From NCBI GenBank assembly GCA_035276475.1, contig DATELQ010000134.1:1-64000 (forward strand): DNA of 64,000 nucleotides. Reading direction: 5' to 3'. Within the stretch, counting starts at the first letter, position 1. The number at the start of each line of letters is the position of its first letter. Positions 9,702 to 19,400 of the stretch are shown piece by piece. Below the pieces are notes generated by a model. The model was not told the origin of the DNA. It ran no database searches and saw only the letters and a list, made by a program, of their open reading frames with translations. This DNA comes from DATDFB01 sp035276475 (GTDB lineage Bacteria > Acidobacteriota > Thermoanaerobaculia > Gp7-AA8). The position numbers and the translations under genes were made by a program.

Positions 9702-10507
9702 CCGGGCTGGGTGAGACCGCTGACGCGGAGGACCTCGGCGCCGATCTCGTCGAGGCGCTCGCGGTGGATGTGCGTGATCCAGGCAAGCCAGAGCGGATCG
9801 GGCTCGAAGGGCTCGTCGTTCATGCGGGCGATGAGCGCGGCGACGCCGTCGGCGCTCTGCGCGTTCTGGCCGCTCAGGGCGTCGGCGACGCCCGCGGTGT
9901 TCGGCGATTCGAGCAGGTTGAGGCGGCTGCGGTCGGCCAGGACGATGGAGGCGAGGAGGCGGGCGATGCGCTCGGGGGAGGCGATGAAGGAGCGGACGAG
10001 GGCGATGGTTTCCGGGGAGGGGGGCGGCATGGAGCGCGATCGCGCGCCGAGATTTCCCAGAGCTATTGTGAGGGCTTCTCCCAATGTTCTGGGGCTCGTG
10101 AAGAATTCGACGATGTTGTCACGTAGAAGGCGCTCACGAAACTCCAAGATCCTGAGCTGATATTTGTCGATGGCAGATGGCTTCTCCCAAATTTCCTGGT
10201 CCGCGGCGAAGATGAGTCGTGTCTTCCCGAGCTGCACTGCCCGCTCGTATTCGAGCTCGGTGATCGAAAGTCCGCGAGGATTGTTCTCCCTGGGGATGTA
10301 GCCGTAAGTCCAAGCGATGATCGCTACGTAGAGATCGCATGTCGCAAGCTCGTCGAAAGACGCTTGAAGCGGTGTTCTTTCGTCAGCGGGGTAGTACTCC
10401 ATCGAAACGACTTCGTATCCGAAGTTGCGAAGAACCAACTTGACGATCTCTCGATATTCTCGAAGGTCGTCATACGTCGCCGACACATAGGCTCGCCGCG
10501 TTGGCAT
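9698..10507 (-). CDS. DUF4062 domain protein, first gene of the defence-like operon
   Basis: 269 residues. The first ~90 residues are a typical DUF4062 domain: 'RRAYVSATYDDLREYRE', 'EYYPADERTPLQ', 'CDLYVAIIAWTYGYIP' and 'SITELEYERA'. This alpha/beta fold resembles TIR/flavodoxin-type domains and is often fused to STAND NTPases or found in conflict operons. The remaining 170 residues are helical and unassigned. The 3' end overlaps the SIR2 start as ATGA. The upstream region to 10580 (about 70 bases) is shared with the divergent phosphoesterase gene and must hold the operon promoter; I could not pick out clear -35/-10 boxes. By analogy with TIR-SIR2 pairs it may be a signal-producing or adaptor component, but no catalytic residue can be named. 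Confidence 0.8.
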   Translation of the reverse strand: MPTRRAYVSATYDDLREYREIVKLVLRNFGYEVVSMEYYPADERTPLQASFDELATCDLYVAIIAWTYGYIPRENNPRGLSITELEYERAVQLGKTRLIFAADQEIWEKPSAIDKYQLRILEFRERLLRDNIVEFFTSPRTLGEALTIALGNLGARSRSMPPPSPETIALVRSFIASPERIARLLASIVLADRSRLNLLESPNTAGVADALSGQNAQSADGVAALIARMNDEPFEPDPLWLAWITHIHRERLDEIGAEVLRVSGLTQPG

Positions 10508-10579
10508 GCCCTCATTATCACGCTATCCTGTGGGGCCAACGCTCGAGATTCATCGCGCGTTTAGCCGCGCCGCACTACG

Positions 10580-11560
10580 GTGTCGCGCGTGACCCGCGCT
10601 GCGGCCGCGCTTCTCCTTCTCCTCGCCCTCTCGCTCACGGCGGCCGTCAGCGTCGAGCTGCCGAGTCATCGCATGCTGCGCTTCGTCGTCACCGGCGACG
10701 CGGGCGGCACGCACTCGGAACTGCGCCAGGGCATCGCCGCCGTCAGCGCGCGCACGCACCTCGACGGGATCATCCTCGTCGGCGACAACTTCTATCCCTG
10801 CGGCATCAGCGGCCTCTCTGACCCGCAGTGGACGAAAATCACCGCGCACTTCGGACCGGCCCACCTCCCCATCTACCCGATTCTCGGCAACCACGACTAC
10901 GGCGACCAGCAGGAGCACGCGCGCGGGAGCTATTCGACGTGCGGGCACCCCGATCCCGGCGCAGAGGTGCAGGCTACCGGGAAGATCCCGCAATGGCACT
11001 TCCCGGCCCGCAACTACCTGCTCCGGTCGCCGCTGGCCGACTTCGTGATGCTCGACACGCAGCCGATCGCGCTCGGCTTCCCGAGGCCGGTCGCGGGAAG
11101 CGCAACCGCGCGCCAGGAAGTTTCCTGGCTGACGGCGACCCTCGACCGCTTGCAGAGTCACTGGCGCATCGTGGTCGGACATCACACCATCTATTCGTCC
11201 GGCATCCACGGCCGCAAGAACGACGCAACGCAGCAGCGCATGCGGGCGTTGTTGCCGCTGTTCCGTCAGGAGCGCGTCGATCTCTACATTTGCGGTCACG
11301 ATCACGACATGGAGCTGCTCGGCGACCTCGGGCACGGCGCCGATCCGGTGTTCCTCGTGAGCGGCGCCGGCTCCGGCCTCGACCCGCTGCGTCGCCGCCG
11401 CGCGGCGGACGAGCCGCCGACGATCTATCCGTCGTTCCCTACGCAGGCCTACTTCGGCTTCGCCGTGCTGGCGATTGCGCAGGATCACCTGTCGATCACT
11501 CTTTACGACCGGGCCGGCACGCGCACCGCCGGTCCATTCCTCATCACCAAACATCGATGA
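10580..11560 (+). CDS. Secreted metallophosphoesterase (purple acid phosphatase-like)
   Basis: 326 residues from a GTG at 10580 (a second GTG at 10589 is equally possible). An N-terminal Leu/Ala-rich signal peptide is followed by the calcineurin-type metal-binding series in order: GDAG, GDNFYPCG, GNHDYG, GHH and GHDHDME. This is the dinuclear-metal phosphoesterase fold; the spacing and the Asn-His-Asp box resemble tartrate-resistant acid phosphatases. The substrate is unknown, probably phosphate monoesters in the periplasm. The stop codon overlaps the first possible ATG of the propeller gene (ATGA at 11557-11560), suggesting a two-gene operon. Confidence 0.85.
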   Translation: MSRVTRAAAALLLLLALSLTAAVSVELPSHRMLRFVVTGDAGGTHSELRQGIAAVSARTHLDGIILVGDNFYPCGISGLSDPQWTKITAHFGPAHLPIYPILGNHDYGDQQEHARGSYSTCGHPDPGAEVQATGKIPQWHFPARNYLLRSPLADFVMLDTQPIALGFPRPVAGSATARQEVSWLTATLDRLQSHWRIVVGHHTIYSSGIHGRKNDATQQRMRALLPLFRQERVDLYICGHDHDMELLGDLGHGADPVFLVSGAGSGLDPLRRRRAADEPPTIYPSFPTQAYFGFAVLAIAQDHLSITLYDRAGTRTAGPFLITKHR

Positions 11561-11571
11561 AAGGATTCATG

Positions 11572-12579
11572 ATGACCGTTCGCTTGTTCGTCTCCGCGCT
11601 GTTTGCGGTATCGCTGCCGCTGCTGGCCGCCGACTACTCCACGCGCACGCTGCCGTTGCCGGGCGGCACGCCGGCCGGAATCGCCATGGACTACATCGCC
11701 TTCGACTCGGCGATGAATTCGGTGTGGGTGCCGGGCAACAACGGCACGGTGTACGTCATCGATGCCGCAAGCGGAAAGGTCCGGCCGGTCAGCGGCTTTC
11801 CGACGAAGGAAGTGACGGTGCGCGACCGCAAGCGTCTCCTCGGTCCGAGCTCCGTGACCTTCGGCAACGGCAAGGTCTACATCGGGAACCGCGGCGACAG
11901 CAGCGTCTGCGCCGTCGATCCGAAGACGCTCCAGCGCGGAAAGTGCTCCGTGCTCGACTCGATGCCCGACGGTCTCGCGTATGTGGCGGCGACGAAAGAA
12001 GTGTGGGTCACGGCGCCGCGCGACAAGACCATCCGCATCCTCGACGCGGCTACGCTGAAAGAAAAAGCGAAGCTGACGTTCGAAGGCAACCCCGAAGGCT
12101 TCGCCGTCGACGCGAAGCGCCATCGCTTCTATACGAATCTCGAAGACAAGGACCGCACGCTGGCCATCGATCTCACCACGCACAAGACGATGGCGACGTG
12201 GAATCCCGCGTGCGGCGAAGACGGGCCGCACGGCCTGCGCATCGACGAGAAGTCGGGACACCTCTTCGTGGCCTGCAGCGCGAAGCTCGAAGCGCTCGAC
12301 GCCGGCGGCGACGGCGCCGTGCTCTCCTCGATCGACACGGGCAATGGCGTCGACGACTTCGACTACGCATCGGGCATGCTGTACGCCGGCGCCGCGCGCG
12401 ACGCGAAGCTGACGATCGCCCGCGTCGACGCGGCCGGCCATCTGTCGCTCGTCACCACCGTGCCGACCGCCGCCGGCGCGAGAAATCCTGCCGTCGCGAA
12501 AAACGGCGACGTCTATCTCGCGCACGGCGGCGGCGTCACGTCGAGCGACCTCGTAGTGGTCTCACCTCCGAAGCGCTGA
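11572..12579 (+). CDS. Secreted YncE/NHL-like beta-propeller protein
   Basis: About 335 residues. Three in-frame ATGs (11557, 11569, 11572) compete; AAAGGA at 11560-11565 best fits 11572. A signal peptide (LFVSALFAVSLPLLAAD) leads into blades with the YVTN/YncE pattern: 'NSVWVPGNNGTVYVIDAASGK', 'KEVWVTAPRDKTIRILDAATL', 'GHLFVACSAKLEALDAGG'. Such six- or seven-bladed propellers occur in the periplasm and may bind DNA or protein ligands; no enzymatic motif is seen. It is probably co-transcribed with the phosphoesterase. It converges on the PepSY gene with a 6-base gap. Confidence 0.8.
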   Translation: MTVRLFVSALFAVSLPLLAADYSTRTLPLPGGTPAGIAMDYIAFDSAMNSVWVPGNNGTVYVIDAASGKVRPVSGFPTKEVTVRDRKRLLGPSSVTFGNGKVYIGNRGDSSVCAVDPKTLQRGKCSVLDSMPDGLAYVAATKEVWVTAPRDKTIRILDAATLKEKAKLTFEGNPEGFAVDAKRHRFYTNLEDKDRTLAIDLTTHKTMATWNPACGEDGPHGLRIDEKSGHLFVACSAKLEALDAGGDGAVLSSIDTGNGVDDFDYASGMLYAGAARDAKLTIARVDAAGHLSLVTTVPTAAGARNPAVAKNGDVYLAHGGGVTSSDLVVVSPPKR

Positions 12580-12585
12580 CGCTGC

Positions 12586-12900
12586 TCAGTGCTTCTCAGC
12601 CGCTTTTTCTTTCGCTTCCTGCGCGGCGTTCTCCTGCTGCACGGCCACGATCTTTCCGTTCAGCGCGTCGACGTTCACCTCGGTGATGACCTTGGGCGAG
12701 GTGGCGATGTCGAACGAGTAAATGAGCTTCCCATGCTCGTTCTCCAGCTCGGCGCTCTTGATGGTGCCGGGCGCCTTCTTGAGCGCGATGGCGCGGGCCT
12801 GCTGCATCGTGATCTTCGGCTTCGTCGCCGTCGTGGCGGCGAAGGTGGATGCCGCCATCGCGGCGGCGGCAATGAATGCTGCAATCGATTTGTGTTTCAT
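12586..12900 (-). CDS. Small exported PepSY-domain protein
   Basis: 104 residues with an excellent AAAGGAG ribosome-binding site just before ATG 12900; longer open frame upstream is ignored. Signal peptide of ~22 residues ending FAATTA. Mature part is a single PepSY unit: 'ITMQQARAIALKKAPGTIKSAELENEHGKLIYSFDI' and 'VITEVNVDALNGKIVAVQQE'. PepSY domains are often inhibitory or regulatory toward secreted peptidases and occur as stand-alone periplasmic proteins. The tail is Glu/Lys/Ala-rich. No protease is directly adjacent. Confidence 0.85.
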   Translation of the reverse strand: MKHKSIAAFIAAAAMAASTFAATTATKPKITMQQARAIALKKAPGTIKSAELENEHGKLIYSFDIATSPKVITEVNVDALNGKIVAVQQENAAQEAKEKAAEKH

Positions 12901-13026
12901 CGGTTCTCCTTTGAGTTGCGCGCTCCTAAACCCTGCGGCCATGCCGGCGATTGCATAAATGGGAGATGAACGCGACGGCTGCGCGCGGTTCATCGCCTGT
13001 TTATCCGCTGCGGTCCAAAACGCGGC

Positions 13027-13839
13027 ATGGCACGCATCGGCCTCGCACTCCTTCTCGTCATCGCGTCTCCGATGCTGGCCGAGGACAGCGCGCCGAAACG
13101 CGCGGCGCACGCAGTGCGTAAGGAGATCCACCGCTACGTCGAAGACGCGAAGTCGATGGCCGCCGCACCGCTGCACTGGAGCTCATCGCAGTGGGCGCGC
13201 TTCGGCGAGGGCACCGCGGCGGTAGCCGCCATCTACGCCGCGGATCCGCACCTCTACGACGCCGTGCAACGCAACCGCTCCGCCGCGACCAACAGCTTCG
13301 CGCGGGCGATCACGCCCTTCGGCGGGCGGCGCGCGGAGTACCTTTCCGCGCTCCTCATCATCGGCGGCGCGGCGTCGCACGACGATGCGATGCGCGATGC
13401 CGGACGCGACTCCCTGGAAGCGGAGATCATCGCCGGCGGCATCGTCACGCCCTTGCTCAAACGCGGCTTCGGGCGCGCGCGCCCGAACCAGGAAGAAGGC
13501 GCTCGCTCGTTTCATCCCTTCTCCTCGGGGCACGAGAGCTTCCCCTCCGGTCATGCCACGAACGCCTTCGCCCTTGCCACGGGAATCGCCGCGCACTACG
13601 ACAACTGGGCCGTGCCGGCGATCATCTATACCGTTGCCGGCGGCGTGGCCATGTCGCGCGTCAACGACCGCGCGCACTTCGTTTCCGACGTCGTCGCCGG
13701 CAGTTTGATCGGACGCGCCCTCGCGAAGGGCATCGCGGCGCATCGCGAGCGCGGGAGGAGTGCGTGGACGCTCACGCCTTCGATCGTGGATGGCCGCCCG
13801 GCGCTGTTCGTCCATCTGCAAGTCCCGCTGAGGCCGTAG
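13027..13839 (+). CDS. Exported PAP2-family phosphatase
   Basis: 270 residues with an N-terminal signal (MARIGLALLLVIASPMLAED). All three PAP2 motifs are intact: K145..RP153 (KRGFGRARP), PSGH at 173-176 and SR210..H217..D221 (SRVNDRAHFVSD). The family hydrolyses phospholipid or pyrophosphate head groups (lipid A, undecaprenyl-PP, phosphatidate) with a His nucleophile. The signal-bearing, modestly hydrophobic form suggests a periplasmic or membrane-anchored non-specific acid phosphatase. A small perfect hairpin (13845-13860, 6-bp stem, 4-base loop) lies just after the stop. Confidence 0.88.
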   Translation: MARIGLALLLVIASPMLAEDSAPKRAAHAVRKEIHRYVEDAKSMAAAPLHWSSSQWARFGEGTAAVAAIYAADPHLYDAVQRNRSAATNSFARAITPFGGRRAEYLSALLIIGGAASHDDAMRDAGRDSLEAEIIAGGIVTPLLKRGFGRARPNQEEGARSFHPFSSGHESFPSGHATNAFALATGIAAHYDNWAVPAIIYTVAGGVAMSRVNDRAHFVSDVVAGSLIGRALAKGIAAHRERGRSAWTLTPSIVDGRPALFVHLQVPLRP

Positions 13840-13900
13840 CGGTGGAGCCTGCACAGGCTCATGTGCAGCGTTGGCGCTGCCGTTGCTAGCGTTGACCCTG

Positions 13901-14326
13901 ATGGAGCGGGCGGAGGAGACGCCGAAAGCACCGCTGCGGCGGGCCCTCATTGTCGACGACGATGCGGCCATCCGCATCCTCGTCTCGCGCATCCTCCAGC
14001 GGCACCGGTTTTCGGTCGACGCCGTGCCGGATGGGGCCGAAGCCATCGAAAAGCTGTTGCAGCACACCTACGACGTCATCGTGCTCGACCTGATGATGCC
14101 GCGCATCGACGGCGAAGGCGTGATCAAGTACCTCGTCGAGCACCAACCGCAGAGTCTCCCCAACGTCATCGTCGTGACGGCGTTCGGATCGAGAGCCCTT
14201 CAGAAAGTCTGTCCCCCGGTCGTTCGCTTTTTGGAAAAGCCCTTCGACATCGAGCGGCTGCTGACGGAAGCGGAGGGCTGCGCCGGCGGTCAGCCGCCTG
14301 ACGTACCCGCCGACGCGCTGCCCTAA
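13901..14326 (+). CDS. Stand-alone response-regulator receiver protein
   Basis: 141 residues from ATG 13901; a TTG 30 bases earlier is possible but adds only a hydrophobic shadow. Single CheY-like receiver domain: acidic pocket D19-D21 in LIVDDD, phospho-acceptor D63 in VLDLMMP, switch T93 in VVTAF and K113 in LEKPFD. No output domain; the last ~20 residues are a Pro/Gly-rich tail. No histidine kinase is in the window, so the partner is unknown. It converges on the pentapeptide-repeat gene with a 16-base gap. Confidence 0.88.
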   Translation: MERAEETPKAPLRRALIVDDDAAIRILVSRILQRHRFSVDAVPDGAEAIEKLLQHTYDVIVLDLMMPRIDGEGVIKYLVEHQPQSLPNVIVVTAFGSRALQKVCPPVVRFLEKPFDIERLLTEAEGCAGGQPPDVPADALP

Positions 14327-14342
14327 CGCCACGCCCTCACCT

Positions 14343-16403
14343 TCACTTCATAAGCCCGATCGACGCCGGCTGGGTCCATACGTCCGGCATCGGGTTCGGC
14401 GGAGCGAGCTGCGCGGCGCTGCAGGGGCCGTCGCTGCCGTCCACGCAGAACGTCCCCGAAGTCGTCTGCGAGGGAGTGAGATTGGTGGCCTTGTACGTGA
14501 GCGGAGCGAACGGCGGGGTGCCGGGCGGCGTCGTCGTAAACGCCGTCTTGATATCGCCGGCAACGTCTGCGATGACGGCGCCGCTGAGGTTCACGGCGCT
14601 GAACGTCGCTCCGCTGAAGTTCGCTCCCTGGAGGAAGGCCGAGTCGAGGAACACCTGCGACGACTTCGCTCCGCTCTGCAGCGTCGTGTTTTCGAAGCTG
14701 GCGTTGACCAGGCAGGCGCCGGTGAAGACCGCGCCGCCGAGTTGATCGTCCTTCAGTCCGGTGAACTGCACCGACGGCGCGAAGGCATTGGTGAACACGG
14801 CGTCGGTGAGCGTGGCCTCGGCGAACGTCACCGATCCCCAGAGCAACGCATACGAGAAGTCGACGCCGGACATGAGAGCGCTGTCGAATTGGGCATCGCG
14901 CAGATTGGCGCCGGTGAACGCCGCGGCCAGCGTGAACGGGTTGTTCGGGTCGGGATCGCTGTTGCCTTCGCCGTTCGCGGAACTGAACACCGCGCTCTCC
15001 AGATCGGCATAAGCGAAGGACGTCTGGGCCAGGATCGCGCCGGCGAACGTCGGGGGGCTCAACGGGTTGTCGGCCGTGAAGACGACATTGGAGAAATCCA
15101 TGCCGCTCAGGTCGGCCGATTGCGCGTTCATATTGTCGATGGTCGCCGGCTTGGAGTCGCAGGAGCTCCCGGAAAGATCGAGACAGGACCAGTTGTAGCC
15201 ATTGAACGCAGCGGGGATCTTCGAGCCGGAGAATGAAGTCATGTCGGTCGGGTCGGTAGAGAACAGCGGCGAGGACGAGAAGGTGACCTGGGTGACGTCC
15301 GTATTCGTGAACTGCGTTCCCTGCAGCGACGCGCCGGTAAAGTCGACATTGGTGAGCGTGGCTCCGTCGAAGGAAGCGTTTTGAAGCTGCGCTCCGATGA
15401 ATTTCGCTCCGGTCAGATTGGCATTGTCGAAATGAATTTTCTGCAGATCGCAATTCGAGAAATCGATACCCTGCAAGAAGTCGCCGCAATTCGAGAAATC
15501 CACGACTCCCAGGGGACCGTTGAAGAACGTCCCTTGATTGAGGAGCGGCGCGGTCATCAGCGTGCCGGCAAACGAGACCCCCGCGAGAATCGTCCCCTCA
15601 AAGCTGGTGCCGGCTCCGGTCGCGCCGTCGAACGTGGCGTTGACGAGCGACGCATTCGAGAAGTCGGCGCCGTCGAGCACCGCGTTGTCGAACGTGGCGT
15701 TGGTGAGGCTGTTCTCGGCGAAGCTCGTCTTCGTGAGATTCGCGTAGGACCAGTCGGAAGAGATCGCCGCGGGCCACCAAAGATTGCCGTCGTAGTACTG
15801 CGAGAGGATCACGGACGAGTAGTCCTCGCCGCTCAAATCCACCCAACTGAAGTCGAACGGATTCAGGCCCAGATCGAGCACAGCTAAAAGGATATCCGGC
15901 GACGCCACCACCATTCCCGGCGTATTGAGCGTGATCTGCATGCCGGCGTCCGTGTATTGACTCAGAGTGTTCCATCCGAGAAAGAGCCCCTGACCTCCGC
16001 CGCTCTGGGGATAAGAAATGATCGACAGAGTGACGTCGCCACAATTCTCACAAACGGACGGCGGAGGAGTCGGCAGCGTCACCGCAATGAGCGAAACACT
16101 CAGTGTGTAAACGAGCGAAGCCTCGGTGGGATACATGCCGCTAAAGTCGACTGCACTCACCCCCGCACCCGCAACCAACGTGCCGTAAGGCAAACCGCTG
16201 CCGTCGCTCGCCAAACCGGTCCCCGGCCCTCCTCGTATGAGGCAAGTGCCGGTGCCGGGCCACGTCGGCGACGTCCCGCTGTTGTCATAAAGGAAGAAGA
16301 CATCGACGTTGGGGGTGTTGCCGGACGACGTCGGTAGCGAGAGAACCGTTCCATCGCTCGTCGAGAGCGTGATTTTCGCGACGAAAGGCGTGGCGCTGCT
16401 CAT
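14343..16403 (-). CDS. Large pentapeptide-repeat protein
   Basis: 686 residues; ATG 16403 overlaps the stop of the upstream 1169-aa gene as ATGA. The first ~220 residues are a beta-rich non-repeat domain with a short Cys pair (CENC). From ~225 to ~640 run pentapeptide repeats of the A(D/N)LXX type ('SYANLTKTSF', 'LDGADFSNASLVNATFDGA', 'FDNANLTGAKFIGAQLQNASF'), predicted to form a right-handed square beta-helix, interrupted by loops with paired cysteines. There is no signal peptide or membrane helix. Pentapeptide proteins may mimic DNA or be passive structural rods; nothing here decides. Coupling to the 1169-aa gene implies they act together. Confidence 0.85.
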   Translation of the reverse strand: MSSATPFVAKITLSTSDGTVLSLPTSSGNTPNVDVFFLYDNSGTSPTWPGTGTCLIRGGPGTGLASDGSGLPYGTLVAGAGVSAVDFSGMYPTEASLVYTLSVSLIAVTLPTPPPSVCENCGDVTLSIISYPQSGGGQGLFLGWNTLSQYTDAGMQITLNTPGMVVASPDILLAVLDLGLNPFDFSWVDLSGEDYSSVILSQYYDGNLWWPAAISSDWSYANLTKTSFAENSLTNATFDNAVLDGADFSNASLVNATFDGATGAGTSFEGTILAGVSFAGTLMTAPLLNQGTFFNGPLGVVDFSNCGDFLQGIDFSNCDLQKIHFDNANLTGAKFIGAQLQNASFDGATLTNVDFTGASLQGTQFTNTDVTQVTFSSSPLFSTDPTDMTSFSGSKIPAAFNGYNWSCLDLSGSSCDSKPATIDNMNAQSADLSGMDFSNVVFTADNPLSPPTFAGAILAQTSFAYADLESAVFSSANGEGNSDPDPNNPFTLAAAFTGANLRDAQFDSALMSGVDFSYALLWGSVTFAEATLTDAVFTNAFAPSVQFTGLKDDQLGGAVFTGACLVNASFENTTLQSGAKSSQVFLDSAFLQGANFSGATFSAVNLSGAVIADVAGDIKTAFTTTPPGTPPFAPLTYKATNLTPSQTTSGTFCVDGSDGPCSAAQLAPPNPMPDVWTQPASIGLMK

Positions 16404-19400
16404 TTCGTGCTCCCGGCGCAGTCCGGCGGCTTCGCCGGCGGCGGTGGCGGCAGCCATTGGCTGATCGATGGCTGCACGCGATTGTTCTGGTCGATGATCG
16501 TCTCGTAATTGAGAGTGAATATGGTGCGCAGCAGATCGACGCTGATGCAGCCGGCGGCCATCGACGGCGTCTGCACCAGGAACGTGCCGTCCGGCGTATA
16601 GATATCCAGGAAGAATTGCGACGCCGTCGCCCCCTGGCCCGTGTAATAGAGCACGTAGATGTAGCCCTTGGCCTCGATGGCCAGGTCGAGGATCGTGTCG
16701 CCGGGAGAGTTCTGCAGCGGCGTCGTGGCCGATGTCCCTCCGGCGAAGTACTGGACGGGGTTGCCGTTGATGTCGAATGCCTGCAGGCGAAGGTTGTCCT
16801 GTTCGGCGACCACGATCCGGCCATCGAGAGCGACGGCGATTCCGGCCGGGCCGCCGATCAATCCCTCGCGGTTGCCGGAGCCGGAAAGGAGCGTTGCCAT
16901 CGGCGCCTGGTCGTCCGTCGTCGGCTGTGCCGGAAGGTCGATGCGGTGGATCTTGTCCGGGCTGGCCGTGATTCCGAAGACGTATCCCTGCGGATGGACG
17001 ACGTAGCGGTCGATGGCCCAGAGAAAGCGTCCCCAGCTCGGGAGCGAATCGCCCGTGGGCATGCTCGGCGCCGTCGAGTCCTGCAGAGCCACCTGGCGCA
17101 GGTGATACCCGCCGTCGGGATTCGTGTTCACGTCATATCCGCCGGGCGAAGGATCGATATAGAAATTCCGGCCCGTCCCGTCGTCCGGCGAGGCGATGTC
17201 GAACGTAATGCCGCTCTGCAAGCTGAAAGCGGTCGCCGGAAAGGCCAGACAGCTCGACGGGGTCGCTCCGGTGGAGAGCGTCTGCACGGTGAATTGATCG
17301 CTGGACGATCCGCCGAGACCGCTCGCTTCCCACGCGTAGCCGACCATCTGCGGGCGCTGGGCGATGGTGATGTCGACCAGTTTGGTGATGGACATCGCCG
17401 GTCCGGACGGCGGCGATTGCGGCGGCGGCGACTGGGGTGTCTCCGTCGGTGCCGCTGAGGGGCTGATCCACGAGAGCTCGTTCGAGACCAGTCCGATCTT
17501 GGCGTTGTGTTGATAAATGGAGTCGCAGTCGAGCGGGATCACGTTGTTGGTGACGTTGAAGCTCACCGTCAGCGTGCCGTTCGCCGTCGACTGTGCCGGC
17601 AGCCATCCGCTCTGTCCCTGTGCCGACTGCCAGCCGTTCGCGGCATAGAAGAAGGCGAAGACCTGCAGGTTCCCTCCGGCCGGGATGCTGCTGAAATTCA
17701 CGGTGATGGGGGTGTTGGGAAGCTCGTTGGGCAGCGACTGCTCCGAGGCCGGCAGCGTCGTTCCGCAGTCGTAAGCCACGATCACGCTCAAGAGGGCGTG
17801 GTAGGGCGGAAATTCATTGTCCTTCGGATCGCAGCTGATGACGACGCTCAAAGCCATCGTCTGTGTGAGATCGGTCTCGTAGACGTATGGCGAATCGAGA
17901 AGCTCGACGGTGGTCTCGATGAGCTGCGCGGTGGTCGTGGCAGCCCGGAGCGCCTCGATGCCGATGTCGACGAGCGGAATGGCGTCTTCCGCCAACCCTT
18001 CCGCTTCCTGCTCGGCAAACCATTTCGCCAGCGACGAAACGCCCTTCTGCAACAGCATCGGGCCGAACTTCGTGGCCAGGCTCTCGGCGATCGTTCCGGG
18101 GTCGTCCGACAGGGCGATGTATGTGGCCACGCCGCCGGCGACGAGAAACGCCCCGGCGGTGCAGATCGCGAACAGGACCTCGGGGTCGGAGATGAGGTTG
18201 CTGATGATGCTGTTGCCGTTATCCGCTGTGCCGCCGGTGAAGAGGAGCATCGGCAGGGCCAGCTCGGCGAACGCCGTCATCACGATGCCGACCGGGCAGA
18301 CCGCGCTGTCGTATGTGCCGCGCCCGAGGCCGCCGAACAACAGCCGCACCGTGGAGGCTCCGGCGGGAACGGAGATTGTGAAGTTCGTCGTGTTCGCGGG
18401 AAGCGGGACTGCCATCACCGTATTGACCGGCGAGATCAGAGCGACGAATTTCTTGGTCGGGTCGGGCTCGAAATTGTTGTCGACGCCGACTCGCAGGTAA
18501 AACGGCATCGGGTCCGGATAATCGGCGGGGGGAGTGATGACCGTGACGCCGTCCGCCTCCAGGAACTGCACGTACAGAGAAAGATGGCGCAGCCATGAGT
18601 TCTGGCAGGAGGCGGAGATCGTTCCCATGGCGCTGACGTCGCTGATGTGGAGGTCGCAGAGCGATTGGGTGCCGTCGACGAGCTGCGCGCCCGCGCTCTC
18701 GCCGATTCCGCTCGCCGTCAGCGAATAGGTGAGCCCGGACTGGCCGGAATTGAGGGTGAACGTGGCGCTCACGGTGCCGGTGCCGGAAAAGTTGGTGGTG
18801 AACGTCACCGGCTGGCCGGGAGTCTGCGTGCCCGGCACGAGCGTCGCGCTCGACACGGTGCCGGTCGGCGTGGTGATGGTGACCTGAACGTTGCCGGCGA
18901 GGAGCGCCGTGACGACGCTGCTGCTCATCGGCGTGGCGTCGTTCTGCGACCACGTCCCGACGGCCGTCCACGAATCGGTCGTGGGCGGAGGCGTATAGCT
19001 GTTGAAGGTGACGGTCAGGCCGTTCCCGGGCGTGAGATTGCGCGCGGTCCAGACGTTGCCGCTGCCGGGGACGTCCAGCACGGCCAGGGCGTCGCCGCCG
19101 GAGGCCGAATTCGTCGCGCCGTAGCTGTTCGAGGTCGAGCCCGGGTTGACGAACCACATGATGTTTTCGAGGTTTGGGTCGTTCTTCACTTCCTGCACCG
19201 CGGGCTGCACGGCGAAGGTCATGTAATAGAGCACATCGGAGGAAGGCTGTTGGTAGACGCTTCCGTCGCTCGCCTGCACCGAGACCATCCACGGCTTGCC
19301 GTGCGTCGCGTCGTGGTAGATCTGCGTCGCCAGATCGCCATTGGTTTGCGAGAGCGCGTTGGCGATCTCATTGGCGACGATGTAGCTGCCCGTGTTCGGG

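Noticed and set aside
5017..10507. Assigning the operon to Thoeris
   Set aside because: The SIR2 protein shows no SLOG-type C-terminus that I can see, the first gene is DUF4062 rather than a ThsB-type TIR, and Thoeris has no SMC-type ATPase.
10828..11556. Long N-terminal extension of the YncE-like protein
   Set aside because: It lies wholly inside the phosphoesterase gene in another frame and lacks domain features.
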